The notes below the pieces were generated by a model, which was not told the DNA's origin, did not search any database, and worked only from the letters and a program-made list of their open reading frames with translations. A DNA stretch of 64,000 nt, taken from contig CAVPVW010000005.1 in the NCBI GenBank assembly GCA_963709295.1, positions 1 through 64,000 of the forward strand, in the 5' to 3' direction. This DNA is from JBGPQJ01 sp963709295. Its GTDB lineage: Bacteria > Chloroflexota > Anaerolineae > Anaerolineales > Villigracilaceae. The position numbers and the translations under genes are program-made. Shown one piece after another: positions 35,353-44,707 of this stretch; within the stretch, counting starts at the first letter, position 1; each line of letters begins with the position of its first letter.

Positions 35353-36516
35353 TTACTTGCTTTTCTTTTTTGTCGTCTTCTTGGACGAAGATTTGGCAGG
35401 TTTACCCTTGCCGGTAGTCTTCTTGGCGGGCTTTGCCTTTTTCGCCGTCTTTTTGGGTGCCGGCTTGACAGGCTTCTTGCTGGCCGCCTTCTTGGGAGTG
35501 GTCTTCTTCTTCGCAGCGGGTTTAGCCGCCGGCTTGGCCTTCTTCTTGGCAGGCGCTGCTTTCTTTGCAGCAGGTTTGGGAGCCGGCTTGGCCTTCTTCT
35601 TGGCAGGCGCTGCTTTCTTCGCAGCGGGTTTGGGAGCTGGCTTGGCGGGGGCTGCTTTCTCCACAGCCGGTTTGGGGGCAGGTTCAACTGGCTTTGGTTG
35701 CTCGATGGCTTTTTGGACTGCCGCCTCGGACAATGCCACTCTTGCCACCACGACTTCACCCTCGCGGGTGATCACGTCGTCCACGACCACGGCGCCATCC
35801 TTGGTGGCCACCCCGGTTTCCGTTGCCACCATATCCGCTGTGGCAACCACCATCCCGTACTCCACCTTGTCCTCGGTCACGGTGGCGGCGGCTGCGACGA
35901 CAGCCTCGTCAGTGATCGCCAAATTGATCACCTCGGCTGATTTCTCGTTCGCGGCCACTTCCTTGTACACCAGCCCTTCTTCAGATAGCAGGATTCCCAG
36001 GGCGACGTTCTTGCCCTCGTTGAGTCTCTCGGAGATTTTGGCAGCCAGCTTATCAACGAACGGGTTGACATTCTCCTCTTTGACTTTTTTCTGGTATTCC
36101 TTCAGGAAAGCTTCGCTGGTAATGGCCGCCACCGCGGACGTGCCCGGTTTCATGGCTTTGCCGACCGTCTTCAAACTTTCATCCTTGAACCCGGAGTCCT
36201 TATAAGCTGCAGCCCCGCCGATCGCCGCGCCTGTTCCCGCTCCAAGGGCTACACCCGCCGGTCCGCCTAAAATTCCGACGACGCCGCCGATCAGTGCGCC
36301 AATCCCTGCCCCGGTTCCGGTTTTCATGTCGCCGGTCTCGGAATAGTGCACCTTGCCGGAGGCGTCCTGGCGGATCACGGCAGCATTCTCAAAGTAAAAC
36401 TTCTTTTGTTTCTTGGCCTCTTTCATGGCCTTCAAGGCTTCGTCGCCTGCTTTCTCATCTTTAAAGGCCATTACCAGGAATCCCACTGCCTGGATTTGTT
36501 TTTGTGTGTCGCTCAT
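35353..36516 (-). CDS. DUF1269-type membrane protein with long Lys/Ala/Pro histone-like tail
   Basis: The first 170 residues of this 387-residue protein match the DUF1269-like pattern: QAVGFLVMAFKDEKAGDEAL, AAVIRQDASGKVHY, then a Gly/Ala hairpin of membrane helices (GAGIGALIGGVVGILGGPAG). A middle region (about 175-270) has Val/Ala-rich beta-like repeats. From about 285 to the end come AAPAKKKAKPAPKPAAKK-type repeats like eukaryotic histone H1 or bacterial AlgR3/HU tails. The role is unknown; a basic tail that binds nucleic acid or polyphosphate is conceivable. The repeats are also repetitive at DNA level (35400-35690). AAGGAG precedes the start. Confidence 0.8.
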   Translation of the reverse strand: MSDTQKQIQAVGFLVMAFKDEKAGDEALKAMKEAKKQKKFYFENAAVIRQDASGKVHYSETGDMKTGTGAGIGALIGGVVGILGGPAGVALGAGTGAAIGGAAAYKDSGFKDESLKTVGKAMKPGTSAVAAITSEAFLKEYQKKVKEENVNPFVDKLAAKISERLNEGKNVALGILLSEEGLVYKEVAANEKSAEVINLAITDEAVVAAAATVTEDKVEYGMVVATADMVATETGVATKDGAVVVDDVITREGEVVVARVALSEAAVQKAIEQPKPVEPAPKPAVEKAAPAKPAPKPAAKKAAPAKKKAKPAPKPAAKKAAPAKKKAKPAAKPAAKKKTTPKKAASKKPVKPAPKKTAKKAKPAKKTTGKGKPAKSSSKKTTKKKSK

Positions 36517-36687
36517 GTTGATTTCTCCTTATTTGTAATAATGTTGGAACCGGCTTCCATTTTTTGCCGGTTGATGGATTATTCACACCAGCCGAATTCT
36601 ACTTTATTACGAATCTTCAACTACCTGCAAAATTATACTTTGGATTGGGGAAGAATCGCTATCCCAAAATATTAGGCAAGAAATCGA

Positions 36688-39429
36688 TTATTCTTCCAAA
36701 AACAGGGTCGAAGTACCATATTCGGCTTCGTCAAAGGGAATTGCCTCCGCCCATTTGTTCTCGAACAGCGCCTGGTATTCTGCAATGGCCTCCGGATTGT
36801 CGGTGGCGAGGCTGTATTCGTTCAAGCCCCTGTCTCCCCAGGCGCTGTAGTGCAGGTTATGGCTGCCGATAATTAGCAATTCTCCGTCCATCAGGATGGA
36901 CTTGGCGTGAATCTTGCCGTTGTAGAAGCGCAGTTCGACCTGGTCTTCCAGGCCGAGGCGGGTGAGTTCTTCCATCAGCTCCACCCCGGCGACCCGGTTC
37001 TCAAGCCCATTACTGTTGGTATTCTCCATAATGACACGCACATGTGTATTGTTATTCTTGATGCCCTCCACCATGGCTTCCATCCAGGGCAGCGCGTCGT
37101 CGAAGGTGCAGAAATCAGGATAGATGATATTGAGCATGCAGACCAGTTCAAGTGAGAAATTGACCTCCATCATATCGATCGTCTCGGTTGAGGAGGCCAT
37201 GCCGACAGCAATAAAGTTATCCGCCTCCTTGATATCGCTGTTGCGGTAAAGTGAAAACGCGGTATCGCTGCCTTCCGGAGGCAGGTAGTAGCGCATCACT
37301 TCCGGGACATGGTCGGCAACTGCTTTTTTCTCCACACATGTTTTTTTCCAGTCTGAGCCGTCTTCGGGGTAAAAGTCCTCGCAATGGATCTGGTCCGCTC
37401 CCTCCCACATGTCATCGTACACACTGACCGTTTCCTGGGCGATCGGACCTAACACGGCTAAACCCAGGTCGAGCAGGTCTAATCCTTTTCCTGAAGAATG
37501 GTCGATTGGGTAGTGCAGGTAACTGTAATTAAATCCGACGCCTGTAGCCCGTTCACCGTCAACTACAACGAACTTGGTGTGGCTGTGTGGGTAGGCGCCG
37601 GGGAAGTTGGCGAACTCCAACCGCCAACCGATCTCCGGGTCGACCATCTGCTCAACTCCTGCCGCACGAAAATCAGATATGGCATCATTAAGTTGAGATC
37701 CATACTCGAGCGTTGATAACACCGGGTAATTGCCCAACAGGATGCGAACCGTCATCCCCTTGGGATAATTCTCCGGATGAGCCTTTACCTCCTTGTACAA
37801 TGCTGCCACACCTTGCGCCAGCACATTTCCCGGGCTGGGAGGGGATATATTCGGCTCGTATAGCATTGTCGCAAATAGAACCTCGTATTGAGCCTGGTTG
37901 ATTATTGCCGCTGAAACTTTATCAAAGGCGCTGTTGGGGGTGGCAGGCTCTTCGCTGTAGCCTGGTTCCGGATTAGGCGTATACAGGATGTGGCTGAATT
38001 GATTACGGCAATAGGGGATTTCCGTCCCGGCAGGCCGTGTTCCGCCCGTCAAGAGAGTCTGCAATCCAATCAATTCCAGTTCCGAAAGCTGCTGGTCATC
38101 ACAGGTGTATGCCTCCTGACCAGCGGAATACATGCTTTGGTCAGCTTCCTGCCAGACGAGGGTCAGATTCCCCGCCTCATCCGCCGACATGGAGGGGATT
38201 GCCTGGGATGCGGTACGGGAAACGATGGCGGGTTCGCTCCAGCTGGATGTCAGGCGGATACTCTCCACCAGAATGCTGTCGGCGCGAATCACACCGGTCG
38301 TGTCGAGAATCTCCGTTGTGTACCACACCAGGTGCGGCAGGCCGTCCGCGCCAAGCGCAAGTGTGGGAGCACCGCTGCAACCGGGGAAGTCAATCTCCTC
38401 CACAGTTTCGCTTCCGTGCTGATATTGAATAATTCCCTCCGAACTGCACCAGGCAGAGTGGATTACCTGATCGGGTCCGGTAATGCTAACTGGCGCAGTT
38501 GGATCTGATGCAGGATTAATAATGCTGGCATCGCCTGTATAAACCTCAGGCTCAGTCCACCGAACGCCGACCGTCCCCGAAGAAATTTGCGTATTCGTGT
38601 TTCCCTCATAGATGGTCAGGAATTCAGTGATGTGGTCCACGATGCCGAAAAACCAGAACGTCACGAGCAGGCCGATGACCGCCATGATGCCGGTTTGCCA
38701 TGCGGAGGGTTGCATCGCTTCGACTGGTTCACCTTTCCCGGCTGCCCGGTTTGCGAGTCTCCCGTAGGTGTAACCCATCGCGCCGCCGCCCAAAGCAAAT
38801 GGCGCGACCAGAGCCAGCAGCAGCACGATCCAGGTTAGGACGGGGTAGGTTTGGAATCCCGAGGTCGGGTTGACCAGGCGCACCAGGATACCCATCACGA
38901 TGCCGCCGAGTGTGAACCCGATGGTTGATGCCAGAATTAACCGCCAGGTTTCTCTTAATCTCAGGGTCACCAAAGCAAGGATGATACCGGTTATCAAGCC
39001 AAAGATTAATCCTGCGAGACCGAAGACTAATACGTAGTGTTCAACCTGGTTGGCTGTGAAGTTGTTGTAAATTCCGATGAAACCGAGCAGAAGAAGGTAG
39101 ACGAATGTAAACACACTGACAGTGATGGCGAAAGTCACGCCGCTGCCGATCACCTGACGCCGTTTGCGCGAAACGCCAAGGATGGAAGCCAGGAACCAGC
39201 CGCCCACACCGCCTAAAACAGCCCCTCCCAGTGCGAGCATCAGCCCGGCGAAGACGGGGATTCCCAGGACCTTCACAAGGACTTGGTTTTCATCAATGAG
39301 GCTGAACAGCCAACTCACCAAACCAAGCCGGGCGGTGATAAAAATGAACAGGACACCTGCCACAGCACCTGCTGAATAGCCAAGAGCCCCCTTCAGGAAA
39401 TTGCGTAAATTAGGATTTAGTTTTGACAT
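36688..39429 (-). CDS. Large membrane protein with C-terminal phospholipase-D-like domain
   Basis: The ATG at 39429 (AGGAG 8 bases upstream) is preferred over a GTG 39 bases earlier, giving 913 residues. About eight helices fill the first 290 residues. A sialidase/propeller-like outside region follows (PHLVWYTTEILDTTGV, SMSADEAGNLTLVWQEADQS). The final 430 residues are a two-motif PLD domain: SHTKFVVVDGERATGVGFN and IHAKSILMDGELLIIGSHN, both with His, Lys and Asp. PLD-family proteins act on phosphodiester bonds in lipids or nucleic acids; this one should work outside the cell or in the envelope. The fusion to a polytopic membrane part is unusual. The substrate is unknown. Confidence 0.85.
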   Translation of the reverse strand: MSKLNPNLRNFLKGALGYSAGAVAGVLFIFITARLGLVSWLFSLIDENQVLVKVLGIPVFAGLMLALGGAVLGGVGGWFLASILGVSRKRRQVIGSGVTFAITVSVFTFVYLLLLGFIGIYNNFTANQVEHYVLVFGLAGLIFGLITGIILALVTLRLRETWRLILASTIGFTLGGIVMGILVRLVNPTSGFQTYPVLTWIVLLLALVAPFALGGGAMGYTYGRLANRAAGKGEPVEAMQPSAWQTGIMAVIGLLVTFWFFGIVDHITEFLTIYEGNTNTQISSGTVGVRWTEPEVYTGDASIINPASDPTAPVSITGPDQVIHSAWCSSEGIIQYQHGSETVEEIDFPGCSGAPTLALGADGLPHLVWYTTEILDTTGVIRADSILVESIRLTSSWSEPAIVSRTASQAIPSMSADEAGNLTLVWQEADQSMYSAGQEAYTCDDQQLSELELIGLQTLLTGGTRPAGTEIPYCRNQFSHILYTPNPEPGYSEEPATPNSAFDKVSAAIINQAQYEVLFATMLYEPNISPPSPGNVLAQGVAALYKEVKAHPENYPKGMTVRILLGNYPVLSTLEYGSQLNDAISDFRAAGVEQMVDPEIGWRLEFANFPGAYPHSHTKFVVVDGERATGVGFNYSYLHYPIDHSSGKGLDLLDLGLAVLGPIAQETVSVYDDMWEGADQIHCEDFYPEDGSDWKKTCVEKKAVADHVPEVMRYYLPPEGSDTAFSLYRNSDIKEADNFIAVGMASSTETIDMMEVNFSLELVCMLNIIYPDFCTFDDALPWMEAMVEGIKNNNTHVRVIMENTNSNGLENRVAGVELMEELTRLGLEDQVELRFYNGKIHAKSILMDGELLIIGSHNLHYSAWGDRGLNEYSLATDNPEAIAEYQALFENKWAEAIPFDEAEYGTSTLFLEE

Positions 39430-39505
39430 TTTCTCGACTCCTGTGAAAAATCCTTTTAACTCATTCACAATTTACTACGAATACCGATCTTTGGAAATTT
39501 TATTA

Positions 39506-40396
39506 CTAAAGATCGATCACGATATCAGCCCACACTGGAAAATGGTCGCTGGCATCAGTATTGTGGACCACACCGGCAGAATAATCCTGGGACTCGCTGC
39601 TGAAAATATGGTCCAGAACGAAATGAAGACCATGGAAATCAAAACTGTACCCGGTTTTGCGAGTCAACCTTTCCATCCCGACAGCCTGTAGAAGGGATTC
39701 CAATTCCGTGATGCTTGACGGCTGCCAGGTGTTGAAATCACCCCCAAGGATGGTCAGCCCTTCGGGAGACGCTAATTCCTCAACCAGAAACTCACCCTGG
39801 TGCCTCATCCAGGCAACATCGAAATGAGTGTTGTAAACGGTAAGGCCTTTGCCGTTTACAGAAGTTACAGCCTTGATCAAGAAACGATTTTCCACCCATC
39901 CTGGCAGCCAATTGGGGAGCAGAATTCTTTCGGCATTCTCAAGAGGCCCCTTTGACAGGATCGCAAGGCCATATTCCTTTCCCCGCTGGCGTGAGAAGAC
40001 GGTAGGAAAGAAAATATAATTGTAACGGAGTTGCCTGGCAATCCTATCGACGCCCTCTGCGTCGATTTCCTGTAGAAGCAATAAATCCGGTTCATGAAGT
40101 TCTTTGGTATTTTCAAGAGTGGCAATTATCTTGTCCAGCTTTTCGCCAAAATGAAGATTCCATGTCACCACGCGTAATGTCCCATCGAAGGCTTTTGCCT
40201 GGTCCGAGTGATTTCCCTGGGTTAGGTCCCCATGCGGATCCGTGTAATTGGTTTTATGGTTTCTCCACGCCAATAACAGCAAAGCAATTATTAGCACGAA
40301 AGAAATTGCTGCAATTACGGTCAAATTAAGCCAGCCAACCTTCCCGTTCACTTCACTCTTATCCTTGTCACATTTCGATAATAACCCTGTCGTCAC
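39506..40396 (-). CDS. Membrane-anchored endonuclease/exonuclease/phosphatase family protein
   Basis: The product is up to 296 residues, with one N-terminal helix (LTVIAAISFVLIIALLLLAW) and a full EEP domain: RVVTWNLHFG, LLLLQEIDAEGVDR, GLTVYNTHFD, TILGGDFNTW, DHIFSSE and SDHFPVWADI. These supply the metal-binding Asn and Glu and the catalytic His/Asp set. Relatives cleave phosphodiesters or phosphomonoesters of nucleic acids, lipids or inositol phosphates. The anchor places it outside the membrane next to the PLD-type protein. The start is uncertain: GTG at 40396 or at 40353. Confidence 0.87.
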   Translation of the reverse strand: MTTGLLSKCDKDKSEVNGKVGWLNLTVIAAISFVLIIALLLLAWRNHKTNYTDPHGDLTQGNHSDQAKAFDGTLRVVTWNLHFGEKLDKIIATLENTKELHEPDLLLLQEIDAEGVDRIARQLRYNYIFFPTVFSRQRGKEYGLAILSKGPLENAERILLPNWLPGWVENRFLIKAVTSVNGKGLTVYNTHFDVAWMRHQGEFLVEELASPEGLTILGGDFNTWQPSSITELESLLQAVGMERLTRKTGYSFDFHGLHFVLDHIFSSESQDYSAGVVHNTDASDHFPVWADIVIDL

Positions 40397-40531
40397 TCAA
40401 TCATATCATCATGCGAATTACGAGCGGGCGGTTTTCTCGTGCTTGACTTCCAAAACCAGGATAACTATACTGGTTACATTGTTCGCTAATTGGTTCGCTT
40501 GGGGCTGTTCATTCGATCAGGAGGGTTCCTC

Positions 40532-40993
40532 ATGAGTTTGGAAGTAAAAGCCAAAACAATCTCTCCCAAACAGGTATTCAGCTTAACCTGTCATGTTAAA
40601 GTTGGAAGTTTAGATCAGACGATCGAAGAAACTCTGGCAGTCATGAATAAAATGGTGAAGGAGCAGAAAATTGAAGCTGCTGGTCCTCCTTTCGGGATTT
40701 TCCATGGTCCGATCAACGAAAAAGAGGACGGTCCCATTGAGATCTGCCTGCCGGTACGGGGACAAGCATCGGGAAATGAAAAAATCGCATTAAAGCATCT
40801 ATACGGTGGAAATGCTGCCAGCGTGACCATGGTCGGCGATCAATGTGAGTTTCCCGCCATCCTGCAGGCATACGATGCAGCCGCAGCCTGGATCAAGGAG
40901 AACGGTCATCACACATCCGGTCCGCCTCGCGAGATCTGGCACTCCGGTTCAGGGCCGGAGGCGAAAATGGAAATAGTTTGTTTTTACAGGTAG
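40532..40993 (+). CDS. GyrI-like/effector-binding domain protein
   Basis: The ATG at 40532 is chosen for its strong AGGAGG. The 153-residue protein has the SOUL/GyrI-like pattern: FSLTCHVKVGSLDQTIEETL, GPPFGIFHGPINEKEDGPIE, ICLPVRG and YDAAAAWIKENGHHTSGPPRE, with C-terminal EIVCFYR. It is a stand-alone small-molecule-binding domain of the kind found at the end of AraC and MerR regulators. The ligand is unknown; drug or small-molecule sequestration is known for relatives. A terminator follows. Confidence 0.85.
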   Translation: MSLEVKAKTISPKQVFSLTCHVKVGSLDQTIEETLAVMNKMVKEQKIEAAGPPFGIFHGPINEKEDGPIEICLPVRGQASGNEKIALKHLYGGNAASVTMVGDQCEFPAILQAYDAAAAWIKENGHHTSGPPREIWHSGSGPEAKMEIVCFYR

Positions 40994-40995
40994 TC

Positions 40996-41029
40996 ATAAG
41001 AGCCGTTTTCATAAACGGCTCTTATTTTG
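40996..41029 (+). terminator. Terminator after the GyrI-like gene
   Basis: ATAAGAGCCGTTT pairs with AAACGGCTCTTAT, then TTTT. Confidence 0.88.
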
Positions 41030-41231
41030 GATAAAATTTTAATCCATTATGAGTAATCCATATACGCGATGCTTGAAGAGACTGGGCAGTCTGGTAAAAT
41101 CGATAGGTTGGAAAATCCATTGTGATCGCATCGTTTCATGTTTTCATTGTCGATTCCCAAATCAAGGTCATTGCTGCACCTGATCCATCCCGCAAATCCA
41201 CCCCCCGAAGTCCAAATTGGGAAACCTTAAT

Positions 41232-42527
41232 ATGAAAAATAAGCGCATCATCCCCTGGGCGCGGGATTTTATCGTGGGAGGCGAGTGGGCTCAATCCCTC
41301 GCTGAAAGTACTCGCCGCAACCTGCGCTGGTTCTTTGTGGACGGAGTTTTCGCGTCAGCCAGCGATTCCATTCCGCTCACATATTTCACGCTGTATCTGG
41401 TCGCCCTCGGTGCATCCGACCAGCAGGTGGGTGTTTACAGCTCTTTGACCAACCTCGCGGGTGCGCTATTCCTTTTCCCTGGTGTCATGCTGGTCGAACG
41501 GTTTGGCCGTCGTCATGGCTGGACGGTTATTTTTGGGGGGATTATCGGCCGTTTGTTTTTACTGGGCTTTGCCCTTCTCCCGTTCTGGTTTTCCGGTCCG
41601 GAGCTCATTTGGGCGGTGATCGTTTTCGCAGTGGCCCGTTCCATTACCGGAAATCTCGCCTTTCCCGCGTGGATGTCACTCACCGCAGATTTGGTCCCGA
41701 TCGAGGGGCGGGGACGGTATTTTGGCGTGCGCGGATTCGCTGCGACGGTCGCCACGATCACGGTCGTCTTTTTTTCTGGAAAATGGATCACGCTCCTGGG
41801 GTCTCCCCAAGGCTACCAGTGGGTGCTGCTCCTGTCCTTTATTCTGGGGATGGTATCCACATTCAGCTTTGCGAAGATTCGCGATCCCCGTCCGGAGCAT
41901 CGCACCTCGACAGCCCTGACGCCTCGATCGATCTATGAAGACTTGCGCGCCTCTCCGTTGTTCGTTGCCTTGTGCAGTGCGGCCGCGCTTTGGAGTTTCT
42001 CCCTAAACATAGCTGCACCGTTTTACTCGGTCTATATGGTGAACGAACTTGGCTTCACCGCAGCGATGGTTGGAACGGTCACGATTGTGGTGAGTGTATC
42101 CAGATTGTTGACCCAACGTAAAGCGGGTGAATATGCGGACCGGTGGGGTTCAAGGATTATGCAAGTGGTGACGATGCTTTTGATCCCCTTTTTGTCGCTG
42201 GCATGGGTGTTTGTCACTTCTTATTATCAGGCAATCGTTGTGAATATATTCAGCGGGATCCTGTGGGGTGCCTTTGAACTAGTATCGTTCAATGTGCTTT
42301 TGGAGATGCTTCCTCTGGAACGTCAGGCGCGATATTCCGCCATATACCAGGTGATCGTGATGCTTTCGTATTCACTGGGCGCGATGATGGGAGCTTATAT
42401 TATCGGAGAGGTTGGATTTAAAGGCGTTTTTGTCGCCACGACCATCGGTCGCTGGCTGGCTGCGTTCCTGCTGGCGTTCTTCCTGTATCATTTCAGGAAG
42501 CAGTATGCGGCGGGAAAGCCTGTGTGA
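41232..42527 (+). CDS. Major facilitator superfamily transporter
   Basis: The protein has 431 residues from the ATG at 41232 (a TTG 15 bases earlier is possible) and about twelve helices. MFS landmarks include LVERFGRRHGWTVIFGG after helix 2, SLTADLVPIEGRGRYFGVRG after helix 4, and AGEYADRWGSRIMQVVTM as the second-half copy of the loop motif. The substrate cannot be told from the sequence; the nearest style is drug- or sugar-type exporters. The gene stands alone with its own terminator. Confidence 0.88.
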   Translation: MKNKRIIPWARDFIVGGEWAQSLAESTRRNLRWFFVDGVFASASDSIPLTYFTLYLVALGASDQQVGVYSSLTNLAGALFLFPGVMLVERFGRRHGWTVIFGGIIGRLFLLGFALLPFWFSGPELIWAVIVFAVARSITGNLAFPAWMSLTADLVPIEGRGRYFGVRGFAATVATITVVFFSGKWITLLGSPQGYQWVLLLSFILGMVSTFSFAKIRDPRPEHRTSTALTPRSIYEDLRASPLFVALCSAAALWSFSLNIAAPFYSVYMVNELGFTAAMVGTVTIVVSVSRLLTQRKAGEYADRWGSRIMQVVTMLLIPFLSLAWVFVTSYYQAIVVNIFSGILWGAFELVSFNVLLEMLPLERQARYSAIYQVIVMLSYSLGAMMGAYIIGEVGFKGVFVATTIGRWLAAFLLAFFLYHFRKQYAAGKPV

Positions 42528-42620
42528 TTTTCTCTGTTAATCATTCGGGGGTCATGTGGAGCGAAGAGATTATTTGGCAGATAACGAGAAATCTTCACAA
42601 GATCCCTTTGATAATTCAGG

Positions 42621-42650
42621 GAAGCTGCTCAGAGAAGCAGCTTCTTTTTT
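42621..42650 (+). terminator. Terminator after the MFS gene
   Basis: GAAGCTGCT pairs with AGCAGCTTC, then TTTTTT. Confidence 0.88.
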
Positions 42651-42767
42651 GGTGTAAATCCTTTGAATTATCTTGCCAATTGCTTTAAATTTTCTTTATA
42701 AAGAGTTGTTATCATACATTCAGAGTTGAAAAAGCAACCGTAAAAATTACTCTTTAGGAGAAACCTT

Positions 42768-43535
42768 ATGTTTAAGAAAATTATGATCGGTACACTTTCT
42801 ACAGTAATGATCGTTGCAGCAGGCATGACCGCTTGCACCGCCCAGGCGGCCCCTGTCGAGGAGAATTTGCCAGTCGAATCCATCCCAGCTGCAGGGTTGG
42901 AAGATGCCGCGGAGGTCAGTCCCATGGTGTCTCAGCCGATGATTTCCACTTCATTACCGACCGAAGAGATATCGGGGCTTTTGTACATGTACGAGGAAGA
43001 AAAACTGGCGCGGGATGTCTATAATGCCTTGTTTGCCCAATGGAGCCATCCTGTTTTTCAAAACATTGCCTCCAGCGAACAGACACACATGGATGCCGTC
43101 CAAACCCTGCTTATTCGATATGGCATCCCGGTACCTGAAACGTCTTCAGGATCCTTCACTGACCCTGCACTCCAATCTCTTTACACCAAATTGATGGCGA
43201 CCGGCGGCAATTCCCTGGCGGATGCGCTGAAAGTCGGGGCAACGATTGAAGAGGTCGATATCGTCGACCTGCAGACTCGAATTGCTCAAACTGAAAAGGC
43301 GGATATCCTGCAGGTTTACAACAGTCTGATGACTGGATCCCACAATCACCTGCGAGCATATGTCCGCGTAATTGAACGACAAACGGGAGAGACATATCAG
43401 CCTCAATATCTCACGGATGATCTTTACCAGGGCATCCTTGCTGGATCCCAAGGGAACGGTCGAAGTTGGGGAGGCAATGGCTCCAATGCTGGTGATGCCT
43501 CTGATCGAGGAAATGGTTTTCGCGGAGGAAATTAA
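42768..43535 (+). CDS. DUF2202 ferritin-like lipoprotein
   Basis: The 255-residue protein has a lipoprotein signal (TVMIVAAGMTACTAQ) and a DUF2202 domain: LLYMYEEEKLARDVYNALF, NIASSEQTHMDAVQTLL, GTIEEVDIVDLQTRIAQTEK-like stretch, and GSHNHLRAYVRVI. The spaced Glu and His residues suit a ferritin-like four-helix bundle that may bind metal. The C-terminus is Gly/Asn-rich. TAGGAG precedes the start. Function is not established for the family. It is the last gene before the repeat array. Confidence 0.85.
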   Translation: MFKKIMIGTLSTVMIVAAGMTACTAQAAPVEENLPVESIPAAGLEDAAEVSPMVSQPMISTSLPTEEISGLLYMYEEEKLARDVYNALFAQWSHPVFQNIASSEQTHMDAVQTLLIRYGIPVPETSSGSFTDPALQSLYTKLMATGGNSLADALKVGATIEEVDIVDLQTRIAQTEKADILQVYNSLMTGSHNHLRAYVRVIERQTGETYQPQYLTDDLYQGILAGSQGNGRSWGGNGSNAGDASDRGNGFRGGN

Positions 43536-43590
43536 CTGAATCCTTGATTGGACAAAGAGCCTTTTCAAAGGGCGTTGTAGGATCAAAATA

Positions 43591-43618
43591 AAAACCACCT
43601 TTTTGTAAGGTGGTTTTT
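43591..43618. terminator. Hairpin between the DUF2202 gene and repeat R1
   Basis: AAAACCACCTT pairs with AAGGTGGTTTT, with A/T runs on both sides. It ends the DUF2202 transcript and would also end any reverse-strand transcript through R1. Confidence 0.8.
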
Positions 43619-43621
43619 CTG

Positions 43622-43668
43622 TGCCCCTAAGGGGGTGTTGTGTATACGGGTAATAGAAAGGCGAGAGG
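43622..43668 (+). repeat. tRNA-like 48-bp repeat R1 (diverged)
   Basis: It begins TGCCCCTAAGGGGG, keeps GTATACGGGTAATA in the middle and ends GCGAGAGG. It follows its hairpin by 3 bases. This is the copy farthest from the tRNA gene and one of the most diverged. Confidence 0.7.
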
Positions 43669-43678
43669 TTGGTCTGAG

Positions 43679-44011
43679 TCAGTATGTATAATGACTAGTC
43701 CCCTGCCAAATGAACTTGGTGGGGTGATATTTTTTTAATACTTGCTTTTCTGCCTGATCAGCAAAATATAAGTCCCAACGCAATTGCAGATTCATCCAAA
43801 AAGCAGCTGTATTGCCGAAATATTTAGCGAGACGCAATGCAGTGTTGGGGGTGATCCCACGCCGTCCATTGACCAGGTCATTGACGCGCTGATAGGGAAC
43901 ATGGATCGCATCTGCCAGCTCACGCTGGGTGAGACCCATGGGCACGAGAAATTCTTCGAGTAACATCTCTCCCGGATGAGTTGGGGTGCGGTTTGTCGGA
44001 ATACGAATCAT
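43679..44011 (-). CDS. higA: HigA-type antitoxin
   Basis: This 110-residue XRE-family protein has THPGEMLLEEFLVPMGLTQR and the HTH (ELADAIHVPYQRVNDLVNGR) typical of HigA, plus NTALRLAKYFGNTAAFWMN. It should neutralise the HigB nuclease encoded just upstream on the same strand (18 bases apart, toxin first, as usual for higBA) and repress the shared promoter. The last dozen residues (FIWQGTSHYTY) look like a readthrough extension. The pair fills the first array interval; toxin-antitoxin genes commonly stabilise cassette arrays. Confidence 0.92.
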   Translation of the reverse strand: MIRIPTNRTPTHPGEMLLEEFLVPMGLTQRELADAIHVPYQRVNDLVNGRRGITPNTALRLAKYFGNTAAFWMNLQLRWDLYFADQAEKQVLKKYHPTKFIWQGTSHYTY

Positions 44012-44029
44012 ATTTACCTTCCTGTTGAA

Positions 44030-44323
44030 CTAATGATAATCAACGATTTCCACTTGATCTGGGCCTGAGCCTGTCCACAAGAAACAAATCCGGTACTGAA
44101 CATTGATTCGAATACTATATTGGCCTTTACGCGCTCCTGAGAGTTGCTCCAGCCTATTACCTGGCGGTATACGCAGTTCATTGAGCATTTCAACCGAGTC
44201 GAGCTGATCCAATTTTCGGACTACGACTCGCCAAAGGACCTTTGGGCAGGTTTGCCTGGCTTCACGGGAGCCGATGCCGTTGAAGATATCTTCCGTGCCC
44301 TTGGTTTTGAAATTCTGGATCAT
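44030..44323 (-). CDS. higB: HigB-type toxin (RelE/ParE superfamily)
   Basis: A 97-residue protein with HigB landmarks: MIQNFKTKGTEDIFNG, a central RKLDQLDSVEMLNELRIPPG, RLEQLSGARKGQYSIRIN and VQYRICFLW. HigB toxins cut translated mRNA at the ribosome. TATAAT on the reverse strand (44349-44354) lies about 25 bases upstream and is a likely -10 box. The gene is complete, so the module is probably active. Confidence 0.92.
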   Translation of the reverse strand: MIQNFKTKGTEDIFNGIGSREARQTCPKVLWRVVVRKLDQLDSVEMLNELRIPPGNRLEQLSGARKGQYSIRINVQYRICFLWTGSGPDQVEIVDYH

Positions 44324-44707
44324 TGATATATGATAGCACGGATACTATATTATAACAAGGTCCGCATTATCAATGGTCCGCCCAAAAAGTGAATACTCCC
44401 AGATCTAGGGCGTATCATGTGGAACAAATGGAACATATAGACCATATAGTGTGCCCCCAAGGGAATACTTTATATAAGGGGAATAGAAAGATGAGAGGGG
44501 GAGCACAGCGGTTTTTGTCGTATTAGAATTTCATCCCATTGAATCCAACCGAACTTAGCATCTTTTAACTCCCATGGTGAATTGAACGGACACCAAGGAT
44601 ATGCTTTATATCCCTCCAGAAAACATCCCGGCACGACCGGCGAAAAAACTGTGGTTCCTCCAGATCATTCCTCTACCCCTCGCGCAGCACGCCCATGGTG
44701 TTCCTCC
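44324..44707. other. 384-bp gap holding the higBA promoter and repeat R2
   Basis: Apart from the -10 box for higB and repeat R2, no gene or clear structure is seen. The 208 bases after R2 carry no credible reading frame. Confidence 0.5.
44452..44499 (+). repeat. tRNA-like 48-bp repeat R2
   Basis: Exactly 48 bases from TGCCCCCAAGGGAATACT to GATGAGAGGG. The preceding hairpin is only half kept (GGAACATATAGACCATATAG, resembling the right arm before R5). Confidence 0.8.

Noticed and set aside
35353..35900. Possible tandem DNA repeat or CRISPR-like array
   Set aside because: The periodicity comes from Lys/Ala/Pro codons of the protein tail; there are no spacers.
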